Assembly: GCF_003111665.1 (NCBI RefSeq)
Contig: NZ_CP022188.1
Span: 2,232,001-2,296,000, forward strand
DNA: 64,000 bases
Direction: 5' to 3'
Origin: Parazoarcus communis
GTDB lineage: Bacteria > Pseudomonadota > Gammaproteobacteria > Burkholderiales > Rhodocyclaceae
Under the pieces are notes generated by a model, which was given only the letters and a program-made list of their open reading frames with translations, did no database searches and was not told the DNA's origin. A program made the position numbers and the translations under genes. Shown here in pieces: positions 48,147 through 56,740 of this stretch. The stretch's first letter is position 1; each line of letters starts with the position of its first letter.

Positions 48147-49691
48147 ATGGAAGAACTCGTAAGACAGATTATCGGTTACCTGCGCGACATGTGGCGTTTC
48201 CGCTGGTGGGGGTTGGCGCTGGCCTGGATCGTTGGTGCAGTGGGCGGCGTCGTGATCTACACGATGCCCGATAAATACGAATCCTCGGCTCGCGTGTTTG
48301 TCGACACCCAGTCTATCTTGCGTCCCCTGATGTCGGGTCTCGCGGTGCAGCCCAATGTCGATCAGCAGATTGCGATTCTGAGCCGGACGCTGATCAGTCG
48401 GCCCAACGTCGAGAAGCTGATCACCATGGCCGACCTTGATCTCGGGGTGAAGGATGCTGCGCAGCGTGAGGCCTTGATCTCGACGCTGTCCAAAGGCCTG
48501 CAGATCCGGGGTACAGGCCGCGACAACCTGTTTACGCTGGCTTATGCGGATGTCGAGGCAGCGCGCGCGCAACGCATCGTTCAGGCGCTGGTTTCACTGT
48601 TTGTCGAGTCTGGTCTGGGGGGGAAACGACAGGATTCCGATACGGCTCGCCGCTTCATCGAGGAGCAGATCAGGAATTACGAGCAGAAACTCGTCGATGC
48701 AGAGAACCGCCTCAAGGAGTTTCGCCTCAAGAATATGGCACTGCTCGGTGATGGTGCGCGTGACTATGTCACCCAGATCGCTCAGTTGAATGGGCAGCTT
48801 GCTCAGGCGAAGCTGGAGTTACGCGAGGCAGAGAACTCCCGTGATGCCATGCAGCGTCAGTTGGTTGGGGAAGAGCCGGTGCTCTTGCCGCAGACGCCGA
48901 ATGCCTCGAATGTGTCAATTCCGGAGATCGACGGCCGGATTGACGCGCTCAAGCGCAATCTTGACGACATGATGCAGCGCTACACGGACAAGCATCCTGA
49001 TGTGATTGGCGCGCGTCGTGTCATCGAACAGCTCGAAAAGCAGAAGCTCGAAGAAGTCGAAGCGCGTCGTAAGGCCGGGCCGGGGCAGTTCGGGTCTCTC
49101 AACTCGAACCCGGTCTTCCAGCAGATGAAGCTCTCGCTGGCCGAGTCCGAGTCGCGTGTGGCGTCGATGCGGGCGCGCGTCAGCGAGTACGAATCCCGTC
49201 TTGCCCAATTGGAGAGTTCGGCCAAGATGTTGCCTGAGCTAGAAGCTGAGATGACTCAGCTCAACCGGGACTATGCGGTTCATAAAACGAACTACGACAG
49301 CCTGGTGGCGCGGCGCGAGTCCGCCAACATTGCAGTGGAAATGGATAATCAGTCGGGTATTGCCGAGTTTCGCCTGATTGACCCGCCCAGCTTGCCGGTA
49401 AAGCCTTCGGCGCCTAACCGTCTGTTGTTGATGCCGGTTGCTGGTGTTGCCGGGTTGGCAATCGGGCTCGCGCTTACCTTCCTGCTGAGTCAGCTCAAGC
49501 CCTCGTTCGTCGATGGCCGTGGCTTGCGCGAGGTGACCGGCTTGCCGGTGCTGGGAACGGTATCCATGCTTTCGACCCCAGAGCGCCGGCGCGCAAGGCT
49601 GCGTGGCCTGTTCGCGTTTGGTGGCGGACTGGCTGGCTTCGTCGGAGCTATCGGTATTGCCACTGTGGTTCTGAACATCATTCAGGGATAA
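48147..49691 (+). CDS. XrtA-system polysaccharide chain-length determinant
   Basis: 514-residue Wzz-type inner-membrane protein with helices at about residues 20-42 (WWGLALAWIVGAVGGVVIYT) and 430-450 plus a final one at 480-505. The N-terminal Wzz domain (PDKYESSARVFVDTQSILRP) and a long periplasmic coiled coil (about 165-390, many Glu/Arg heptads) are clear. It has no tyrosine kinase domain; that function is in the next gene, 12 bp downstream. It sets polymer length together with that kinase. Confidence 0.92.
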   Translation: MEELVRQIIGYLRDMWRFRWWGLALAWIVGAVGGVVIYTMPDKYESSARVFVDTQSILRPLMSGLAVQPNVDQQIAILSRTLISRPNVEKLITMADLDLGVKDAAQREALISTLSKGLQIRGTGRDNLFTLAYADVEAARAQRIVQALVSLFVESGLGGKRQDSDTARRFIEEQIRNYEQKLVDAENRLKEFRLKNMALLGDGARDYVTQIAQLNGQLAQAKLELREAENSRDAMQRQLVGEEPVLLPQTPNASNVSIPEIDGRIDALKRNLDDMMQRYTDKHPDVIGARRVIEQLEKQKLEEVEARRKAGPGQFGSLNSNPVFQQMKLSLAESESRVASMRARVSEYESRLAQLESSAKMLPELEAEMTQLNRDYAVHKTNYDSLVARRESANIAVEMDNQSGIAEFRLIDPPSLPVKPSAPNRLLLMPVAGVAGLAIGLALTFLLSQLKPSFVDGRGLREVTGLPVLGTVSMLSTPERRRARLRGLFAFGGGLAGFVGAIGIATVVLNIIQG

Positions 49692-49703
49692 GCGGAAGAA
49701 CTG

Positions 49704-50645
49704 ATGAGCCTTATCGAAAAAGCAGTACAGCGTCTCGATGCACTCAAGCAGGCCAGCGGGGTGGAGGAACAGGTCGCCCCGACGGCAGAACGAGTCGTGA
49801 CCGAGGTGGCGCATGATCCGGTGGCCGATGCTGGTCGGACATCGTCGTCGGTTCCCCTTGCGGATCCTGTGCCGACGCCGAACCCGAGCGTGTCCCGTGA
49901 CGTTCGGATTGATCTCCAGCGACTTGGGGCAATGGGGATGGTGACCCCGGATGTGCCGCGCGCAGCGATCGCCGAGGAGTTTCGTCTCATCAAGCGGCCT
50001 CTTCTGCGCAACGCTACGGTCAGCGGGCCCGCTGAGATCGAGAATGGCAGTCTGATCATGGTGACAAGTGCGATGCCGGGGGAGGGAAAGTCATTCACCG
50101 CCATCAACCTTGCGATATCCATGGCGATGGAACTCGACTACACCGTATTGCTGGTGGATGCCGACGTGTCCCGCCCCTCGGTGCTTAACCGCCTTGGTCT
50201 GCCGCCGGAAAGAGGTTTGATGGACGTCCTGTCGGGCGAGGTTTCCGACCTTGGCGATGTCCTGCTTCGCACCAACATCGAAAAGCTCTCGATTCTGCCT
50301 GCCGGCATGCCTCACCCCCGGGCGACCGAGATGCTGGCGTCAGAGTCCATGAACCGTCTGCTGGAGCAGATTGCGAATCGCTATGCAGACCGGATTATCG
50401 TGTTTGATTCGCCGCCCTTGCTGGTCACCACCGAGGCCCGTGTGCTGGCAACGCATATGGGGCAGGTCGTAATCGTGGTCGAAGCCGGGCGCACCACGCA
50501 CGCCACGGTCAAGCAGGCGCTGGCGACGATCGAGAACTGTCCGGTCAAATTGATGGTGCTGAACAAGTCCCGTGAGAATGCCGCGGGTTCCTACTATGGA
50601 TATGGGTATGGCTATGGTGCAGAACCCCGTTCTGAAGCGGCCTGA
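49704..50645 (+). CDS. XrtA-associated tyrosine autokinase
   Basis: 313-residue cytoplasmic BY-kinase. Walker A is in VTSAMPGEGKSFTAINLAIS, Walker A' in VLLVDADVSRPSVL and Walker B in DRIIVFDSPPLLV. The C-terminus is a Tyr cluster (YYGYGYGYG), the site of autophosphorylation in this class. It partners with the chain-length protein to switch polymerisation on and off. The Tyr-rich tail is encoded by TATGGN repeats that also supply the start codons of the next gene in another frame. Confidence 0.93.
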   Translation: MSLIEKAVQRLDALKQASGVEEQVAPTAERVVTEVAHDPVADAGRTSSSVPLADPVPTPNPSVSRDVRIDLQRLGAMGMVTPDVPRAAIAEEFRLIKRPLLRNATVSGPAEIENGSLIMVTSAMPGEGKSFTAINLAISMAMELDYTVLLVDADVSRPSVLNRLGLPPERGLMDVLSGEVSDLGDVLLRTNIEKLSILPAGMPHPRATEMLASESMNRLLEQIANRYADRIIVFDSPPLLVTTEARVLATHMGQVVIVVEAGRTTHATVKQALATIENCPVKLMVLNKSRENAAGSYYGYGYGYGAEPRSEAA

Positions 50646-52161
50646 TCGACCGGCAGGTGCTGTGCGCTTGCTGGTGCTTGCGCTGGGTGCAATTGGTGCA
50701 TCGAGTGCGTTTTCACAGACGGTTACGTTGACGCCGTCTGTGCAGAGTCGCCTGACCTGGACCGACAACGTCGGCGCTTCCAGTGACAAGGAGTCCGACT
50801 GGATCGCAGAGATCTCTCCCGGCATTACCGTTTCGCGCAAGAGTGGCCGGTTCAATGGCCTTCTCAGCGCGCAGTTGCGGAATGTGGGCTATGCGAATGA
50901 CAGCAGTCGAAACACCTCCTACCTTGCCTTGCAAGGCAGTGGGCAGATTGAGGCCGTCGAGAATCTGTTTTTCGTCGACCTGAATGCCAATATCAGCCGT
51001 AATAATCTTTCAGCGTTTTCAGGACGCAGCAGCACTGACGACTTGAGCGTCGACAGCAGCAACGAGACGCGAACCTGGTCGATCGGCCCCAGACTGGAGT
51101 TTCGGCTTGGCGATACGGCAACAGGCTCCGTAGGGTACAAGGCGAGTTGGCTGGATTCCGGTGGGACGACCGTCGGTGGGCAGCGGTTAAATCAGCTCAC
51201 CGCGCAGGCGAGTGACCCCGCGGCAGTCAGGCTGTTCGGCTGGGGGTTGAGTTACAGCCGCAGTGAGTCCGAGTATGACGCGTCGACCAGTCGCGATGTG
51301 ACCGAGGATATTGGTCGCGCGACGCTTTACATCAATGTGACACCACAGTTGCGCCTGCGCGCCATTGGTGGATACGAGAAGAACGATTACGCCAGCACCG
51401 AGGATGAGAAAGGCAGCATTTATGGTGCCGGCTTCGATTGGAACCCGACCGAGCGCACGGCTATCTCCGGAACGACCGAAGAGCGTGTTTTCGGGCGAGG
51501 CTACAATTTCAGCCTGAAGCATCGCGCACAGCGTTCGACCTGGGACCTGAGCTATGTGAAGGATATTTCGTCTTCGCTGCAGACGCTGGGTGGCGGCATC
51601 TATCAGGACCCTCAATTCCTTGCGTTTTTCAATGACGCGACGCTGGTGGCGGCGATTCCCGACGATGTGCAGCGCGAGGCTTTCGTGCGCATTCTGCTGG
51701 GTTACCCTGCGACCGGCGGCACCGGCGACATCGTCTCGAACGCTCACTTCGTATCGAAAACCTGGCGCGCAGCCTTTTCGTTGGTGGGGGTTCGAAACAC
51801 GCTTACGGTTTCGGCCCAGCAGTCCGACCGTTCACGTCTGAGCTCGATTACGGGTTTGTCCGCCCAGGACGACTTTGCCCTGTCCGATACCGTCAAGACG
51901 ACGTCGCTTACGGTGTCCTTCAATCACAAGCTCTCTGGTATCTCGTCACTCAATACTGCAGTAACGCACTCGCGCTCTCAAGGTGCGTCAGGTACCGGGC
52001 TTGATACTAAGCGCTTGACGGCGACCGTCGGGCTGACCACCAAACTGGGGCCCCAGACCAATGCCGGGCTGACATACCGCTACCAGCGTTCGGATGGCAG
52101 TTCTGCGTCGAGCGATTTCACCGAGAATGCGCTGACGGCCAACCTCGGCATGACCTTCTGA
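50614..52161 (+). CDS. XrtA-associated outer-membrane beta-barrel protein (TIGR03016-like)
   Basis: Barrel protein of about 515 residues with a signal peptide (LLVLALGAIGASSAFS, cleaved near AFSQ). The mature part starts TVTLTPSVQSRLTWTDNVGA and has regularly repeated amphipathic strands ending in NLGMTF, a Phe-terminated outer-membrane signal. It matches the PEP-CTERM-associated barrel family seen in XrtA loci and is a probable exopolysaccharide exit or secretion pore. Start choice is uncertain: ATG codons at 50596, 50602, 50608 and 50614 all lie inside the tail of the kinase gene, so the two genes overlap by 32-50 bp. Confidence 0.85.
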   Translation: MVQNPVLKRPDRPAGAVRLLVLALGAIGASSAFSQTVTLTPSVQSRLTWTDNVGASSDKESDWIAEISPGITVSRKSGRFNGLLSAQLRNVGYANDSSRNTSYLALQGSGQIEAVENLFFVDLNANISRNNLSAFSGRSSTDDLSVDSSNETRTWSIGPRLEFRLGDTATGSVGYKASWLDSGGTTVGGQRLNQLTAQASDPAAVRLFGWGLSYSRSESEYDASTSRDVTEDIGRATLYINVTPQLRLRAIGGYEKNDYASTEDEKGSIYGAGFDWNPTERTAISGTTEERVFGRGYNFSLKHRAQRSTWDLSYVKDISSSLQTLGGGIYQDPQFLAFFNDATLVAAIPDDVQREAFVRILLGYPATGGTGDIVSNAHFVSKTWRAAFSLVGVRNTLTVSAQQSDRSRLSSITGLSAQDDFALSDTVKTTSLTVSFNHKLSGISSLNTAVTHSRSQGASGTGLDTKRLTATVGLTTKLGPQTNAGLTYRYQRSDGSSASSDFTENALTANLGMTF

Positions 52162-52172
52162 TCGGCCCACTG

Positions 52173-53249
52173 ATGTACGAGTCCTACTTCAAATTTCGCA
52201 ACAAGCCCTTCCAGCTCAATCCCGATCCGGCCTTCTTTTTCGGCAGTCGCGGGCACCGCCGCGCGATGGCGTATCTCGAGTACGGGATGCACCAGAGCGA
52301 AGGCTTTATCGTGATCACCGGCGAGATCGGCGCAGGCAAGACCACGATCGTGCGCAGTCTGCTCGAGCATCTTGATCCAGAGAAGGTCGTAGCCGCCAAT
52401 CTGGTCAGTACCCAGATTGATGCCAGCGAAATTCTGCGCATGGTCGCCACTGCGTTTGGTCTTCCGAATCGCACGCTAGACAAGGCCGGCCTGCTGCTCG
52501 CGCTAGAGACCTTTCTGGTGCAGACCACCGCTGCGGGCAAGCGCGCACTGCTGATCGTCGACGAGGCGCAGAACCTCACGCCGTCGGCGGTGGAAGAGCT
52601 GCGCATGCTGTCCAATTTCCAGCTGGAGGACCATGCACTCCTGCAGAGCTTCCTGGTCGGGCAGCCGGAGTTTCGCGACATCATGCAAAGCGCCGAGATG
52701 CAGCAGTTGCGCCAGCGCGTGATCGCGTCGTACCACCTTGGTCCTCTCGACTCGGAAGAAACCCGTTCGTATATCGAGCACCGGCTACGTCATGTTGGCT
52801 GGACGGACGACCCGATCTTCGAGGCCGATGCCTTCAATGTCATTTACGGCTACACGGGCGGCATTCCAAGGCGCATCAATACCTTGTGCGACCGCCTGTT
52901 GCTGGGCGCATTTCTGGCCGAGCGACACAGTATCGGCGAGGAAGACGTCCGTGAGGTCATCGAAGAGTTAAAACTGGAGTTTGCGACTCCGCAACGGTCC
53001 GCTGCACTTCCTGCGGGGCCAAGTGGCGCTGGAGAGGCTGGGGTGGCGACACTGGCAGTGGATCGTCTGCAGGTGAGCGACGAATTGCTCGCGCATGCCG
53101 CGAGCCTCAGTAGCAACGCCGATATTCAGCGCCTCGAGGCGAGGCTTGTCGGCCTGGAGCAGTCTGTTGCTGCAACGCTCGGCGTTCTCAATCAATTACT
53201 GCATGCGGTCCGTCGCGATCCGCCTGCAGGAGGCAAGGAACATGAGTAG
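52173..53249 (+). CDS. XrtA-associated ExeA-like ATPase
   Basis: 358-residue AAA+ ATPase related to ExeA/GspA. Walker A ITGEIGAGKTTIVRSL (about residues 48-63) and Walker B ALLIVDEAQNLTPSA are clear, then a sensor region (FRDIMQSAEMQQLRQRVIAS) and a C-terminal coiled coil (about residues 305-345). It starts MYESYFKFRNKPFQLNPDPA, a family signature. In exopolysaccharide loci it is thought to drive assembly of the envelope machinery. It overlaps wecB by 8 bp. Confidence 0.92.
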   Translation: MYESYFKFRNKPFQLNPDPAFFFGSRGHRRAMAYLEYGMHQSEGFIVITGEIGAGKTTIVRSLLEHLDPEKVVAANLVSTQIDASEILRMVATAFGLPNRTLDKAGLLLALETFLVQTTAAGKRALLIVDEAQNLTPSAVEELRMLSNFQLEDHALLQSFLVGQPEFRDIMQSAEMQQLRQRVIASYHLGPLDSEETRSYIEHRLRHVGWTDDPIFEADAFNVIYGYTGGIPRRINTLCDRLLLGAFLAERHSIGEEDVREVIEELKLEFATPQRSAALPAGPSGAGEAGVATLAVDRLQVSDELLAHAASLSSNADIQRLEARLVGLEQSVAATLGVLNQLLHAVRRDPPAGGKEHE

Positions 53250-54411
53250 TCAAATGTCTGCAGGGGCGGATGCACCGGTGATCTGCGTGGTGGGGGCCCG
53301 TCCGAACTACATGAAGGTGGCGCCGATCATTCGCGCCTTTGCGGCGGGTTCACCCGTCCTTCGTACCCTGCTGGTGCACACCGGCCAGCATTACGATCCC
53401 GCGATGAAGGACCGTTTGTTCACCGACCTTGAACTGCCCGACCCGGATGTCAATCTGGCAGTGGGTTCAGGTACCCATGCAGTTCAAACTGCCGAGGTCA
53501 TGAAGCGGTTCGAGCCAATCATCGACCAGTACGGTGCGCGTGCCGTGCTTGTGGTGGGCGACGTCAACTCCACTCTTGCCTGTGCGCTGGTTGCAGCGAA
53601 GCGCCACATTCCGGTGATTCACGTTGAGTCGGGTCTGCGCAGCAACGACCGGCGCATGCCGGAAGAAATCAACCGTATTCTCACCGACCAGATCTCGGAC
53701 CTGCTGTACACCACCGAGCGCAGTGCGCATGCCAACCTTGCGCGTGAAGGCATCCCGGAAGAGCGGGCGGTGTTTGTCGGTAATGTCATGATCGACAGCC
53801 TGCGTGCCAGCCTGCCCAAGGCGATTCCTGCTGCCGATCTGCTCGCTGCTGCGGGGCTTGATCCGGCACGCATCGAAAATGGCTATGGTGTGGTGACGCT
53901 CCATCGCCCGTCCAACGTCGACCAGGCCGATACGCTTGGCCCGATTATCGGCGCGCTGCGCAAGATCAGTGAACAACTGCCGCTGGTGTTCGCATTGCAT
54001 CCGCGCACACGCACCAACCTTGAGCGTTTCGGCATGCTTGGCCTGCTTGATACGCCGGGTTTTCTTATCCTGCCGCCGCAGGGCTATCTCGAAATGCTCG
54101 GCTTGATGTCCGGTGCGCGCATGGTGCTGACCGACTCCGGCGGCATTCAGGAAGAGACCACGGCGCTGGGCGTCCCGTGCCTGACGATTCGTGAGAACAC
54201 TGAGCGCCCGATCACTGTCGAGCAGGGCACGAACACACTGGTCGGGATTGATCCGCAAGCCCTCATCATGGCGGCTGAGGCCATTCTGAAGGGCGGCGGG
54301 AAGGCTGGCCGGGTACCGGAGCATTGGGACGGGAATACGGCCGAGCGAATCGCGAGTCATCTGTCGTCCTGGCTGGAACAGCACGAGGCGGCTCAGCCCG
54401 CCGCGGTCTGA
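53242..54411 (+). CDS. wecB: UDP-N-acetylglucosamine 2-epimerase (non-hydrolysing)
   Basis: 389-residue enzyme interconverting UDP-GlcNAc and UDP-ManNAc, feeding an amino sugar into the polysaccharide. Family motifs: ICVVGARPNYMKVAPIIRAF (about residues 14-33), HTGQHYDPAM, VVGDVNSTLACALVA, HVESGLRSNDRRMPEEINRI, TLHRPSNVDQAD, TDSGGIQEETTALGVPCLTI. The ATG at 53242 (AGGAGGCAAGGAAC upstream) overlaps the ATPase stop. A longer in-frame extension into the ATPase gene is unlikely. Confidence 0.95.
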   Translation: MSSQMSAGADAPVICVVGARPNYMKVAPIIRAFAAGSPVLRTLLVHTGQHYDPAMKDRLFTDLELPDPDVNLAVGSGTHAVQTAEVMKRFEPIIDQYGARAVLVVGDVNSTLACALVAAKRHIPVIHVESGLRSNDRRMPEEINRILTDQISDLLYTTERSAHANLAREGIPEERAVFVGNVMIDSLRASLPKAIPAADLLAAAGLDPARIENGYGVVTLHRPSNVDQADTLGPIIGALRKISEQLPLVFALHPRTRTNLERFGMLGLLDTPGFLILPPQGYLEMLGLMSGARMVLTDSGGIQEETTALGVPCLTIRENTERPITVEQGTNTLVGIDPQALIMAAEAILKGGGKAGRVPEHWDGNTAERIASHLSSWLEQHEAAQPAAV

Positions 54412-54423
54412 GCAAGGGGGCGT

Positions 54424-55287
54424 ATGAGCGAGAATTCACGCACCGCTTCGGAAAAGGCCATTGTCAATGCGCTGACCATCGACGTTGAGGACTACTTTCA
54501 GGTTTCGGCGCTGGCGCCGCATTTCCCGCGCAAAAACTGGGACGCGGTGCCCTGTCGTGTAGAGCGGAACGTCGACCTGATTCTTGATCTGCTCGATCAG
54601 CGTGGTGCGAAGGCCACCTTCTTTACCCTGGGTTGGGTCGCAGAGCGCTACCCCCAGTTGGTGCGGCGTATTGCCGAGGGGGGGCATGAGGTTGCAAGCC
54701 ATGGTTACAGCCATGAGCGCGCCAGTGCAATGACGCCAAAGGCCTTTCTTGCGGATATCGCGCTTGCCAAGGCCGTGCTGGAAGACATTGCCGGAAAAAA
54801 GGTTACCGGTTATCGCGCGCCCAGTTTCTCGATTGGCATGCAGAATCTCTGGGCGCATGACACGATCGCGGAGGCCGGCTACGTCTATAGCTCCAGTGTG
54901 TACCCGGTCAAGCACGATCACTACGGGATCCCGGATGCACCGCGCTTCCCGTATCTGCTTGCGTCAGGCCTGATGGAAGTTCCGGTTACGACGATGCGCT
55001 TACTGGGTCGCAACTGGCCCGCCGGCGGCGGCGGTTATTTCCGTCTTTTGCCCTACGCGGTATCGCGCTGGCAGATTGCGCGCGTAAATCGTGATGACAA
55101 GCGCCCTGCGATTTTCTATTTTCATCCATGGGAAGTTGATCCAGAGCAGCCGCGGGTGGCCGAAGCATCAGCAAAAACGAGGTTCCGACACTACGTAAAC
55201 CTTTCGCGAACCGAAAACCGTCTCAAGCGACTGCTGGGCGACTTCAACTGGGGACGGGCGGACGAGGTTTTCCGCAATGCCGCCTGA
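54424..55287 (+). CDS. XrtA-system polysaccharide deacetylase
   Basis: 287-residue NodB-fold enzyme. It starts with the family's NALTIDVEDYFQVSALAPHF and has RGAKATFFTLGWVAERYPQL, EVASHGYSHERASAMTPKAF with the metal His residues, and GYRAPSFSIG; the C-terminus includes FYFHPWEVDPEQP. It likely removes acetyl groups from amino-sugar residues of the exopolysaccharide. No signal peptide is seen, as usual for this subfamily. Lies 12 bp after wecB; its stop overlaps the next gene by 11 bp. Confidence 0.93.
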   Translation: MSENSRTASEKAIVNALTIDVEDYFQVSALAPHFPRKNWDAVPCRVERNVDLILDLLDQRGAKATFFTLGWVAERYPQLVRRIAEGGHEVASHGYSHERASAMTPKAFLADIALAKAVLEDIAGKKVTGYRAPSFSIGMQNLWAHDTIAEAGYVYSSSVYPVKHDHYGIPDAPRFPYLLASGLMEVPVTTMRLLGRNWPAGGGGYFRLLPYAVSRWQIARVNRDDKRPAIFYFHPWEVDPEQPRVAEASAKTRFRHYVNLSRTENRLKRLLGDFNWGRADEVFRNAA

Positions 55288-56356
55288 GTCATCGGGAGTG
55301 ATCATTGTGGACAGGCTAGCCATCACCGTCAAAACGCTTGCACCGGAAGATGCGCCGCGCTGGGACGCCTTCGTGCGGGCCTGCCCGCAGGCGACGTTCT
55401 TTCATCTGTCGGCGTGGCAGCAGATTACCGAGCAGATCTTCAGGCACCGCAGTTTTTTCCTTTACGCGGAGCGCGCTGGGGAAATCGTGGGCGTGTTGCC
55501 GCTCGCAGAGGTCAAGAGCAGGCTCTTCGGCCATGCACTCACCTCGCTCCCATTTTGCGTCTATGGTGGCGTGGCTGCCAGCGCGGATTCGGAGGCCGAG
55601 GCGCTTGCCGCACTCGAAGCCGAGGCAGATGCGCTGGCCCGCAAGCTTGGCGTGCAACATCTTGAATACCGTAACCTGAACCCGAGGCACCCCGACTGGC
55701 CGCACCAGGAGTTGTACGTCACCTTCCGCAAGGCCATCCTGCCCGAGGTCGAGGACAACATGCTCGCGATCCCGCGCAAACAGCGGGCGATGGTGCGCAA
55801 GGGCATCAAGAACGGTCTGGTCAGTCATGTAGACACGGACGTTGAGCGCTTTTTTGCTGTCTATGCTGACAACGTGCTAAGGCACGGTACGCCGGCACTG
55901 CCCAGGCGCTTCTTTCAGTGCCTGAAGAACACTTTCGGTGACGATTGCGAAGTCCTGACCGTCACCGACGGGTCCGGCAAGGTGCTGTCGAGCGTGCTCA
56001 GCTTCTACTTCCGCGATGAGGTCTTGCCCTACTACGCGGGAGACGCCCTTGCCGCGCGCGACGTCGCCGCCAATGATTTCAAATACTGGGAGCTCATGCG
56101 GCGGGCCTGTGAGCGTGGGTACAAGGTTTTCGACTATGGCCGCAGCAAGGTGGGTACAGGCCCCTACAGCTTCAAGAAAAACTGGGGTTTCGAGCCGCAG
56201 CCCCTATCTTACGAATACCAGTTGTACAAGCGCGACAGCGTGCCGCAGAACAACCCGATGAATCCAAAGTATCGGCTTTTCATCGCCATGTGGAAGCGTC
56301 TGCCGGTTGGCGTAGCGAATGCGATCGGGCCGCATATTGTGCGCAATCTGGGATGA
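55277..56356 (+). CDS. XrtA-associated FemAB-like acyltransferase
   Basis: 359-residue protein with two GNAT-like domains of the FemAB type (aminoacyl or peptide transfer). Segments include APRWDAFVRACPQATFFHLS near the N-terminus, FCVYGGVAASADSEAEALAA, LPYYAGDALAARDVAANDFK and RGYKVFDYGRSKVGTGPYSF, as in the exosortase-associated subfamily. It may modify the polysaccharide with an amino acid. The ATG at 55277 overlaps the deacetylase stop; a GTG near 55307 is a second choice. It ends the first block of the operon. Confidence 0.9.
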   Translation: MPPESSGVIIVDRLAITVKTLAPEDAPRWDAFVRACPQATFFHLSAWQQITEQIFRHRSFFLYAERAGEIVGVLPLAEVKSRLFGHALTSLPFCVYGGVAASADSEAEALAALEAEADALARKLGVQHLEYRNLNPRHPDWPHQELYVTFRKAILPEVEDNMLAIPRKQRAMVRKGIKNGLVSHVDTDVERFFAVYADNVLRHGTPALPRRFFQCLKNTFGDDCEVLTVTDGSGKVLSSVLSFYFRDEVLPYYAGDALAARDVAANDFKYWELMRRACERGYKVFDYGRSKVGTGPYSFKKNWGFEPQPLSYEYQLYKRDSVPQNNPMNPKYRLFIAMWKRLPVGVANAIGPHIVRNLG

Positions 56357-56740
56357 CTTTGGATGTTAGATTAAATCGTAGCAATGTATGTCGCGAAGCC
56401 GTTGTCCGGATGCCGAGAGCGTGCACGCTGCGCCGGTGCGTTTTATCGTAAAGCGGATCTTTCTGGCGGCGGAGGCTTGAGCTGCCAAAATCAAGACCGA
56501 AGGGTGTGTTTGGCGAATCCTTGAATTGCGGCCATGCTGTGAGATTGCCCACGGTCAGGATGCATCTGATTCGGATATATTCGAGCGTCCGTGTTGGAGC
56601 GCGTCGTTATGTTTTGCGATGCTTACGATGTGTTCCTCTGCAGATGCCCGCTTTGGGTTTCTTCTGATCCAGGAGCTTGGCACACAATGCCGGCATTTCG
56701 CCCCTGCCCCTGATCCGATCCTTTATTTTCCGGCATATTT
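56357..56740. other. 384-bp gap upstream of xrtA
   Basis: A non-coding stretch between femAB and xrtA, less GC-rich than its neighbours, with a 10-bp palindrome ATGCCGGCAT at 56687-56696. Short open frames lack ribosome-binding sites. It may carry a separate promoter for the xrtA block, but I see no clear -35/-10 or -24/-12 pair. Confidence 0.5.

Noticed and set aside
56677..56694. TGGCAC-like sequence before xrtA suggesting a sigma-54 promoter
   Set aside because: The GG and GC elements do not have the required ten-base spacing.
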